The position numbers were made by a program, and so were the translations under genes. The notes below the pieces were generated by a model. The model was not told where the DNA came from. It saw nothing but the letters and a program-made list of their open reading frames with translations, and did no database searches. Below are positions 1 through 5,067 of a stretch of 7,333 bases of DNA, piece after piece. The DNA comes from an uncultured Bacteroidales bacterium (lineage in GTDB: Bacteria; Bacteroidota; Bacteroidia; Bacteroidales; UBA932): the NCBI GenBank assembly GCA_934702165.1, contig CAKUYG010000109.1, positions 1-7,333 of the forward strand. The letters are read 5' to 3'. The number at the start of each line of letters is the position of its first letter. Position 1 is the stretch's first letter.

Positions 1-81
1 CGGGGCTTTCCCGTACCTCCCAAGCTCCGCGGCGTTCGGCGAGTGGAGCTGCAGGCGGGATTCCTTGATGATGTTGGACAT
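1..81 (-). CDS. Partial N-terminus, possible RHS-type protein
   Basis: Only the first 27 codons lie in the window; the gene continues past position 1. The start is the ATG complementary to 79-81, because an in-frame TGA lies two codons upstream, so no longer start is possible. The translation begins MSNIIKESRLQ and contains SPNAAELGRYGKAP at about residues 14-27. That stretch resembles the segment just before the 'PVSYYTG-PNISIPLY' region of large Bacteroidetes RHS/YD-repeat proteins, recalled from the family and not searched. No signal peptide is visible, which is unusual for that family. The reading frame is open to the edge, but 27 codons is short evidence. It could instead be an unrelated hypothetical protein. 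No good TAnnTTTG promoter was seen upstream. Confidence 0.45.
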   Translation of the reverse strand, partial: MSNIIKESRLQLHSPNAAELGRYGKAP

Positions 82-183
82 ACCTCAATCAGTTAAGTTT
101 ACGGTCGTAAGATAGGCAACTCCGCTGACTGGCACAAGTAACCTTCGTTACATTTTCTTTTTACGGAGTATCAATATACTACC
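82..183. other. Intergenic leader of the gene at 1-81
   Basis: This stretch lies between the truncated leftward gene and the terminator of malate dehydrogenase. Stops occur in the frames read toward position 81 and no coding potential is seen. The only structure found is a short inverted repeat, GTAAC-4 nt-GTTAC at 138-151, which could form a five-pair hairpin in the leader of the leftward gene. No convincing Bacteroidetes -7 box is present; TACTTGTG on the minus strand is the nearest, with one mismatch. Confidence 0.4.
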
Positions 184-217
184 AAAAAATCCCGGGGCCT
201 GAGGCTCCGGGATTTTT
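184..217 (-). terminator. Intrinsic terminator of malate dehydrogenase
   Basis: The left arm 185-199 pairs with 203-217 over 15 pairs (one G-U) around a three-base loop at 200-202. The core is GC-rich (CCCGGGGCC) and the outer part is an A/T run, so the minus-strand transcript leaves the hairpin through a U tract complementary to 184-189. It starts about 17 bp after the mdh stop codon. Its symmetry means it could also stop plus-strand transcripts. Confidence 0.9.
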
Positions 218-234
218 ATATTGTCTGTCGAAAA

Positions 235-1227
235 CTACAGATTAGGGTTGGACTTCTTCCACTCGTCTACTGGAGGGACGATGCCAAGAGAGACGATCTC
301 GTCACGCATCTTGCAGAGGTGCTCGTAAGAAGCCTGAAGCTCAGCCATCTCTTCAGCGGTGCCTTCCGGCTTGGTGAAGTGTACCCCGGTAGCGTCAATC
401 ACTGTAGGCATGGCCATCATCACGTTCTTGTAGCCGCAGGTGTCGCAGTTGACGTAGCATCCGGCAGGCCAGGTGAACTTGGCGCCGCCCATGGCAGCCT
501 CTATCATCTTGACGGCATTGTAGGCCGGGCTCTGGAACGAGCTGCGTCCGCGGAGTTTGATGATGTTGGAACCGCCCTGCACTGTCTCATGCTTGATCTC
601 GGCCCAGCGTTCTGCTGAAAGATGCTTGTCAGCAAGCGGGGTGCCGTCGATGAGGGCCTTGCTTGCGAACACTGCCATGGCCTCGCCATGTCCGCCGTAA
701 GTATAGGCGTTTGTCACCTTGCTCTGCTGAACGCCGAACTCCTTGGCAAGATTGCTCTGGAGACGGGTGGAGTCGAGGGCTGCGAGGGAAGTAAGCTGCG
801 AAGGCTTCAATCCTGAGTGGATGAGGGCCGTAAGGGCGGTCACATCGGCCGGATTGAAGATGACCACGACATGCTTCACATCCGGGCAATACTCCTTGAT
901 ATAGTCACCGAACTGAGCGGCGATCTGGCAGTTGCCCTTGAGAAGATCCTCACGGGTCATGCCCTCCTTGCGAGGGGCTCCGCCGGATGAGATGATGTAC
1001 TTGGCATCCTTGAAAGCCACTGCAGGATCAACGGTCCAGGTGATGTTGGCGCCTTCGAACGCGCAGTGATACATCTCCTCGGCCACGCCATGTACGCCTG
1101 GCTCGAAGATGTCATAAAGACAAACATTAGGAGTGAGCCCGAGCATAAGGGCAGTCTGTGCCATATTGGAACCGATCATTCCGCCGGCACCGACAATGAG
1201 CAACTTTTCGTCAGTAAGGTATTTCAT
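235..1227 (-). CDS. mdh: Malate dehydrogenase (NAD-dependent)
   Basis: This 330-residue enzyme of the LDH/MDH superfamily interconverts malate and oxaloacetate in the cytoplasm; in Bacteroidales it feeds the reductive route to fumarate and succinate. Visible motifs are the dinucleotide loop GAGGMIG at 13-19, the acidic residue D39 ending beta-2 (typical of NAD use), and the mobile loop APRKEGMTR at 84-92, where R86 and R92 match the two substrate-binding arginines. N125 lies in NPAD; D152 and R155 lie in LDSTR; the catalytic H180 lies in GGHGE. Arginine at 86 rather than the lactate dehydrogenase glutamine supports malate. The start at 1227 was chosen because the protein then opens MKYLTDEKLLIVGAGG; an in-frame start at 1284 would lie upstream of the promoter box. 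The gene appears monocistronic, between its own promoter and terminator. A Cys triad at 257, 261 and 264 is unusual. Confidence 0.95.
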   Translation of the reverse strand: MKYLTDEKLLIVGAGGMIGSNMAQTALMLGLTPNVCLYDIFEPGVHGVAEEMYHCAFEGANITWTVDPAVAFKDAKYIISSGGAPRKEGMTREDLLKGNCQIAAQFGDYIKEYCPDVKHVVVIFNPADVTALTALIHSGLKPSQLTSLAALDSTRLQSNLAKEFGVQQSKVTNAYTYGGHGEAMAVFASKALIDGTPLADKHLSAERWAEIKHETVQGGSNIIKLRGRSSFQSPAYNAVKMIEAAMGGAKFTWPAGCYVNCDTCGYKNVMMAMPTVIDATGVHFTKPEGTAEEMAELQASYEHLCKMRDEIVSLGIVPPVDEWKKSNPNL

Positions 1228-1245
1228 AATAATATCGATATTATT
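1228..1245. repeat. Perfect 18-bp palindrome at the mdh start codon
   Basis: AATAATATCGATATTATT is a perfect inverted repeat (9 + 9 bp, centre between 1236 and 1237). It directly abuts the mdh ATG, which ends at 1227 on the minus strand. It lies downstream of the mdh -7 box and so within the predicted leader. It could be an operator for a dimeric repressor, or fold as an A/U-rich hairpin of about seven pairs over the translation start. The base composition makes a chance palindrome more likely than in GC-rich DNA, so its function is unproven. Confidence 0.5.
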
Positions 1246-1265
1246 GTAGTTCCTCAAAAGTGGGA

Positions 1266-1273
1266 CAAATATA
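1266..1273 (-). promoter_or_regulatory. mdh promoter, -7 element
   Basis: On the minus strand this reads TATATTTG, an exact match to the Bacteroidetes -7 consensus TAnnTTTG. The implied transcript starts near 1260, giving a leader of about 30 nt. No TTTG is seen at the -33 position; the expected place overlaps the -7 box region of the divergent gene. Confidence 0.65.
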
Positions 1274-1284
1274 CAAAAAATCAT

Positions 1285-1292
1285 TATCTTTG
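1285..1292 (+). promoter_or_regulatory. PPTase promoter, -7 element
   Basis: TATCTTTG matches the Bacteroidetes -7 consensus TAnnTTTG exactly. The transcript would start near 1297-1299, leaving a leader of only about 12-14 nt before the ATG at 1311. The -33 position about 20 bp upstream holds only a weak TGGG (1261-1264). This box also argues against the longer reading frame starting at 1260, which would begin upstream of it. Confidence 0.65.
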
Positions 1293-1310
1293 CGCCGATA
1301 TAAAATATTT

Positions 1311-1952
1311 ATGGCTCTATATCTAATACAGGATCTTGACGACGACTACCACTCGAAACTGGGGGTCTGGAAGATCACCGAGTCCGAAGAAGAACTTCGC
1401 AGGCTCTCTTCAGTTCCGGCAGATGAACTTGAAGAAATATCCTATATCAAAAGCGAATCGCTGAGAAAGCAAAAATTTGCCGTCAGGGCTCTGCTCGACG
1501 TCATGTTCGGTGAAAAAGTGTACTTGAGTCACCACGACAACGGCAAACCCTACATAGAGAATTCAGCGACCAACATAAGCATCACCCACACGGACAAATA
1601 CGTAGCTGTCATCCTCAACGATACCGAAGAGGTGGGCATAGACTGCGAATCCCTTGACAGGGACTTCTCCGCCGTGGAGAAGAAGGCGCTGTCTGAAGAG
1701 GAGATCGAAAGCCTCGATGAGGACAAGCGCAATGAGCAGCTGGCCATCTACTGGTGCGCCAAGGAAGCCATCTACAAGAAGATGTCCCAGCACAACGTGG
1801 ATTTTGCCGAACAGATTGAAGTCGATGATTTCAGATTGCGCGGGGAAGGGGAACTTGAAGCTACTTTCATACAGAAAGACGGATTTGAGGAGGAACTCCA
1901 CCTCCAGTACATGACATTCGACCGTCACGTGCTGGTCTGGGTCGCCGGCTGA
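1311..1952 (+). CDS. 4'-phosphopantetheinyl transferase, Sfp type
   Basis: This 213-residue enzyme moves 4'-phosphopantetheine from coenzyme A to a serine of acyl or peptidyl carrier proteins, in the cytoplasm. The superfamily motifs are all present: NISITHT at 88-94 (conserved His93), VGIDCE at 108-113 (Mg-binding D111 and E113), and WCAKEAIYK at 148-156 (E152 and K156). The N-terminal half has the expected pseudo-twofold half, including residues QKFAVRALL near 54-62 and GKPY at 78-81. The length suits the two-lobed Sfp type rather than the short AcpS type. The ATG at 1311 was chosen because it follows a consensus -7 box and an A/T-rich TAAAATATTT. It is divergent from mdh and ends 26 bp from the converging EnvC gene. 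Its carrier protein is not in the window, so the fatty-acid synthase ACP is only the default guess. Confidence 0.9.
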   Translation: MALYLIQDLDDDYHSKLGVWKITESEEELRRLSSVPADELEEISYIKSESLRKQKFAVRALLDVMFGEKVYLSHHDNGKPYIENSATNISITHTDKYVAVILNDTEEVGIDCESLDRDFSAVEKKALSEEEIESLDEDKRNEQLAIYWCAKEAIYKKMSQHNVDFAEQIEVDDFRLRGEGELEATFIQKDGFEEELHLQYMTFDRHVLVWVAG

Positions 1953-1978
1953 CGCACGGCTGAGTCTCAACCTCTTTT
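1953..1978. other. Convergent junction of PPTase and EnvC genes
   Basis: Only 26 bp separate the two converging stop codons. The plus strand ends in a T run at 1975-1980, preceded by weak short inverted repeats (GCCG/CGGC near 1943-1959 and TGA/TCA near 1961-1969). This could act as a poor rho-independent terminator for the transferase. No convincing terminator is seen for the leftward EnvC transcript, so transcripts may run into each other. Confidence 0.3.
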
Positions 1979-3178
1979 TTACCTTGGACGGAGCCAGGCC
2001 TCGGGATTCTGCGGTGCCTTTTCTTTCCATATCTGGAAATGGAGCAGGGCCTGCCCGTCAATTGTATCCACCTGCCCTATGGTCTGCCCTGTCTTTACCT
2101 TGTCCCCCGCCTTCACTGAGACCTGCCCGAGCTTGCAATAGAAACTGAAGTAGCTGCCATGCTGGACCAGCACACACTTGTTGTAGCCCGGCATCATTAT
2201 CACCCTTTTGACCTCCCCGTCAAACACGGCATTCACATAGGTCCCTGGAGACAAGGAGATACCGATACCGTTATTGAACGGCATCACGATGGATGTGTAC
2301 ACGGGATGGTTGTGCTTGCCGAACTTCTCGACTACCGGGCCGTCAGCCGGCCACGGGAGTTTCCCCTTGTTGGCCTCGAACTCAGCCGCGAGTTTGTAAT
2401 CAATGGCCTTGGCAGACTTAGCCGTCGTTTTCCCGGAAGACTTCTTTTTGCCGTCGTCCATATATTGGGCGATTATCTTTTCTATCTCCTTGTTAAGGGC
2501 TTCGACCTGCTTACGTTTGGAGTTGAGCTGTTTCTGGTATCTTGTCTTGTCCCGTTTCAGGTTCGCCACAAGCGTATCGGAGCGTTTTTCCTCGCTCCGC
2601 AGAGCATCCAGTTCCTTTTGCCTGTCCGCCTTTATGCTTTCCGCCCTGCGGCGCATCCCCTCCAGGGATTCCATCCTGGCTCCCAAGTCTGCCTGCAATT
2701 CCTTTATCCTGGCCGCCTGACCATTCATCTGCGATGAAAGATTCTTGAAATAAAGGTATCTTCTGGCGGCCTGGCCCAAGTCTTCTCCAGAGAAGACAAA
2801 CGCATACCAGAGGCGGGTATCGCGGTTGCGGTAGGCAGCTTTGATGAGACGCTCGTAATAGACCGTCATCGTGTCCAGCCTCGACTTCAACGCGTCGTAT
2901 TCGCGTCTGGCCGTACGGATGCTGTCGGAGATGATGCGTATTTCACGGTCACTGTCCTGTATGAGGGCTCGCCTGTTTGAGATCTGCTTGCGGATGAGGG
3001 TAAGCTCCCCCAAGGCGCTGCTGCTCCTGCTGGAGTTCTCGCGAAGCTGCTTCTGGAGCTGGGCTATCTCTTTCTCCAATTGAGCCTTGCGGTCCTCCTG
3101 CCGCCTGGTGTCCTGGCCGGACATGGCCATGCAAGACAGCATGACGGAGAGGGACAGTATGAGCCTGAGGAGTCTCAT
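1979..3178 (-). CDS. EnvC-like murein hydrolase activator
   Basis: The 399-residue protein has a signal peptide (about 1-21, ending MAMSGQ), a long charged coiled coil (about 23-115 and 145-255), a Lys/Ser-rich linker, and a C-terminal LytM/M23-type domain (about 285-392). Compared with the active M23 pattern HxGxD...H...HxH, the first zinc His is N302, the zinc Asp is G306, the catalytic His before Leu is K349, and the first His of HxH is L378; only H380 remains. It is therefore probably not a peptidase, but an activator of cell-wall amidases during division, as E. coli EnvC is. Its ATG overlaps the TGA of the upstream TPR gene as ATGA, which indicates translational coupling. A Cys in LSC within the signal makes lipidation a weak alternative. 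Confidence 0.87.
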   Translation of the reverse strand: MRLLRLILSLSVMLSCMAMSGQDTRRQEDRKAQLEKEIAQLQKQLRENSSRSSSALGELTLIRKQISNRRALIQDSDREIRIISDSIRTARREYDALKSRLDTMTVYYERLIKAAYRNRDTRLWYAFVFSGEDLGQAARRYLYFKNLSSQMNGQAARIKELQADLGARMESLEGMRRRAESIKADRQKELDALRSEEKRSDTLVANLKRDKTRYQKQLNSKRKQVEALNKEIEKIIAQYMDDGKKKSSGKTTAKSAKAIDYKLAAEFEANKGKLPWPADGPVVEKFGKHNHPVYTSIVMPFNNGIGISLSPGTYVNAVFDGEVKRVIMMPGYNKCVLVQHGSYFSFYCKLGQVSVKAGDKVKTGQTIGQVDTIDGQALLHFQIWKEKAPQNPEAWLRPR

Positions 3179-4422
3179 TTGCCTGACTTCTGCTCAGAAA
3201 GCGTCTTATAGTAGGATGCAAGGTCCGTCTCCCCAAGGGCCTCGAGAACTTTGGAGTAATGCTCCAGCACCACCGCGCTCTCTTTGCCTCCGTATATCAT
3301 GGCATGTTTGAAAAGCGGCTTTGCTTCCTTTGGCTTGTGCAGAAGGTAAAGAATCCAGCCGCAGGTGTCAAGATACGTGGCATTGTCCGGCTCCTGTTCA
3401 ATAGAACGTCTGCTCATTTTCAAGGCCTTGCGCAGCGAGCGCTTTTTGAGGGAGAGATAATAGGCGTAGTTGTTGAGCACAGGAGCATAGTCCGGATTGA
3501 TCTTGAGGGCTTTCTCATAGGCTTTGAAAGCGCGCTTCTCATCTCCGTTCTGATGTGACACGTCGCCTTCGTACGAATATGCGAAAACCTGCTTTTCCTT
3601 GTCGCCCTGCCTCGCGGCGGACTCGGCGAGACGGCCACAGGCCTCAAGGACCTCATCCCAGCGGCTCTCTATCGAGAGAAGCTTGATCTTGAGCTCTTGG
3701 GTCTTCAGGTCCTCCGGGTACATCTTCAGGCACTTGTCCACCAGCATCTTGACCTGCTCTCCCCAGACCCACCAGAACTTCGAGTCCAGATTGTCCACTA
3801 TCACGGAGAGGTAGTCGCTCTTGATGTCGGCACGGACGTCCTCGTTGTCGAGGAAGTGGGACAGGGTCACGAAAAAATCGGGATAACTGCCCGTCATGCG
3901 GAGGAGCTCAATCTTTCCGAGTTCAGCCGGGGCGTAATCGGGATCGAGTTCCAAAGCCTGGTTGTAATATGCCAGCGCGACAGAATCCCGTTTCTGCTGG
4001 AAACGGGTATCTGCTATGAGCGTCAAGGTGTATGGGGTGTTGTACAGGGCCGGGCTCATCTTGACAAGCTTTTCACAGACATCCGCAAGCGAAGCCCTGT
4101 CCCCTTCATTGCTGTACAGGGTGGCAAGAGCATTGAAGTACCACGCATTGGTCGAGTCAAGCTGCGTGGCCTTGGTAAGGTGCTCCGTCGCGTTGCTGTT
4201 CTCCCCAAGAGCAAGCTCGCACAACCCGAGATAATAGTTGACCGCATCATCATCCGGTGCGGAGTCGAGCAGGACAAGGAATTTCTCCTGCGCCTGCAAA
4301 TACCTGCCTTCAGCATACTCGCGGGCGGCATCAAGAAAAAGCCCGCTGTCAGCCGCATTCTGAGCACTTAGGCCGATACAAGACAACAATACTATTATAT
4401 ATACGGTGGCTATCTTTCTCAT
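3175..4422 (-). CDS. Secreted TPR-repeat protein
   Basis: The 415-residue protein has a signal peptide, MRKIATVYIIVLLSCIGLSAQ split at about residue 21, followed by tetratricopeptide-like helical repeats. Repeats are visible at about 26-58, 60-92, 93-125 and 133-168, and again in the C-terminal third, with clear signatures such as AFKAYEKALKINPDYAPVLN and the following NATYLDTCGWILYL segment. TPR solenoids bind protein partners; the partner is not visible, and location is likely periplasmic or outer-membrane associated. The ATG at 4422 was chosen over the ATG at 4437 and a TTG at 4443 because it gives a standard signal peptide, and the -7 box at 4441-4448 places the transcript start beyond the earlier codons. 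It is the first gene of the operon with the EnvC-like gene, overlapping it by 4 bp. A possible lipobox (LLSC) is present but the SAQ cleavage site fits better. Confidence 0.87.
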   Translation of the reverse strand: MRKIATVYIIVLLSCIGLSAQNAADSGLFLDAAREYAEGRYLQAQEKFLVLLDSAPDDDAVNYYLGLCELALGENSNATEHLTKATQLDSTNAWYFNALATLYSNEGDRASLADVCEKLVKMSPALYNTPYTLTLIADTRFQQKRDSVALAYYNQALELDPDYAPAELGKIELLRMTGSYPDFFVTLSHFLDNEDVRADIKSDYLSVIVDNLDSKFWWVWGEQVKMLVDKCLKMYPEDLKTQELKIKLLSIESRWDEVLEACGRLAESAARQGDKEKQVFAYSYEGDVSHQNGDEKRAFKAYEKALKINPDYAPVLNNYAYYLSLKKRSLRKALKMSRRSIEQEPDNATYLDTCGWILYLLHKPKEAKPLFKHAMIYGGKESAVVLEHYSKVLEALGETDLASYYKTLSEQKSGK

Positions 4423-4440
4423 ATCATTCCTTATCATACG

Positions 4441-4448
4441 CAAAAGTA
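4441..4448 (-). promoter_or_regulatory. TPR-EnvC operon promoter, -7 element
   Basis: On the minus strand this reads TACTTTTG, an exact fit to TAnnTTTG. The implied start near 4436 leaves a leader of about 14 nt before the ATG at 4422, which helps reject longer starts. No clear TTTG is found at -33; the region instead holds a T-rich run (about 4463-4468 in complement). Confidence 0.6.
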
Positions 4449-4472
4449 TGCAATTTTATGAGAAAAAATGGC

Positions 4473-4480
4473 TACTTTCG
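4473..4480 (+). promoter_or_regulatory. Sigma-barrel operon promoter, -7 element
   Basis: TACTTTCG differs from the Bacteroidetes -7 consensus TAnnTTTG at one position. The transcript would start near 4485, about 16 nt before the ATG at 4502. No proper -33 TTTG is seen; a TTTT at 4454-4457 is too close. A promoter read by the encoded ECF sigma factor itself could also be here, but cannot be recognised from sequence alone. Confidence 0.45.
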
Positions 4481-4501
4481 TGGGTATTATTTGATTTGAC
4501 G

Positions 4502-5062
4502 ATGCAACTTTTCGGAAACGGAAAGCATCTTGACAATCGGGAAGCGGAAATGATAGAAGGGGCGAGACGAGGAGACCGCCGGTCCCAAAAAGCCATCTTC
4601 GACCTCCTGTCCAGGAAGATGTTCGCAGTTTGCCTGCGATACATGGGCGACAAGGATGCGGCCGAGGACATACTCCAGGACGGATTCGTGACCCTGTTCT
4701 CCAAGCTGGACAGTTACTCGGGGGCGGGATCATTTGAAGGCTGGGCAAGAAGGATCTTTGTCAACACTGCACTGATGAGTCTCAGGAAGAAAGACGCCCT
4801 GAAGAACACGGAGGATCTGGATGTCGCCTGGAACATGGCGAGCGGCGATCCGTCCCCGATACAGAAGATCGGCAACGATGACCTTCTGAAGATGGTGGCG
4901 GCACTTCCTCCAGGATTCCGCACGGTCTTCAACATGTATGTGATTGAAGGCTACTCCCACAAGGAGATTGCGGAGGCTTTGGGAATCTCCGAGACCACCT
5001 CCCGCTCCCAGTTGCAGAGAGCGAGAGTGCTGCTGCAGTCAAAGATCAAAGAAAGATATTAG
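4502..5062 (+). CDS. ECF sigma factor, probable Das (Dma-associated)
   Basis: This 186-residue protein is an extracytoplasmic-function sigma-70 factor that directs RNA polymerase to a specific promoter set. Region 2 spans about 27-97, with the pattern DAAEDILQDGFVTLF (52-66) followed by GSFEGWARRIFVNTALMSLRKK (split around 76-97) that forms the -10 recognition and core-binding helices. Region 4 spans about 126-182, with the helix-turn-helix at YSHKEIAEALGISETTSRSQ (151-170). Regions 1 and 3 are absent, as in the ECF class. The ATG at 4502 is the first one after the predicted promoter; earlier in-frame starts overlap the divergent promoter. It is followed after 5 bp by the barrel protein, which carries an N-terminal anti-sigma-like segment, so the neighbour is probably its regulator. 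This pairing matches Das-Dma; the ECF assignment is firm and the Das name is inferred. Confidence 0.93.
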   Translation: MQLFGNGKHLDNREAEMIEGARRGDRRSQKAIFDLLSRKMFAVCLRYMGDKDAAEDILQDGFVTLFSKLDSYSGAGSFEGWARRIFVNTALMSLRKKDALKNTEDLDVAWNMASGDPSPIQKIGNDDLLKMVAALPPGFRTVFNMYVIEGYSHKEIAEALGISETTSRSQLQRARVLLQSKIKERY

Positions 5063-5067
5063 TCAGG

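Noticed and set aside
63..78. Short sequence GATGATGTTGGA shared with the mdh gene near 557-572
   Set aside because: It reflects the same short peptide SNIIK encoded with the same codons in two genes; too short to be a repeat or a recombination site.
1228..1284. Longer malate dehydrogenase start (19 extra residues)
   Set aside because: The extra residues run through the -7 box and the palindrome; family members begin close to MKYLTDEKLL.
2159..2737. A 192-codon plus-strand frame inside the EnvC-like gene
   Set aside because: It is antisense to a recognisable coiled coil and LytM domain and shows no motif of its own.
3697..4371. A 224-codon plus-strand frame inside the TPR gene
   Set aside because: The minus-strand frame encodes clear TPR repeats and a signal peptide over the same bases.
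4406..4501. N-terminal extension of the sigma factor (up to 32 residues)
   Set aside because: The extension would overlap the start and promoter of the divergent TPR gene, adds a hydrophobic stretch foreign to ECF sigma factors, and begins before the predicted transcription start.
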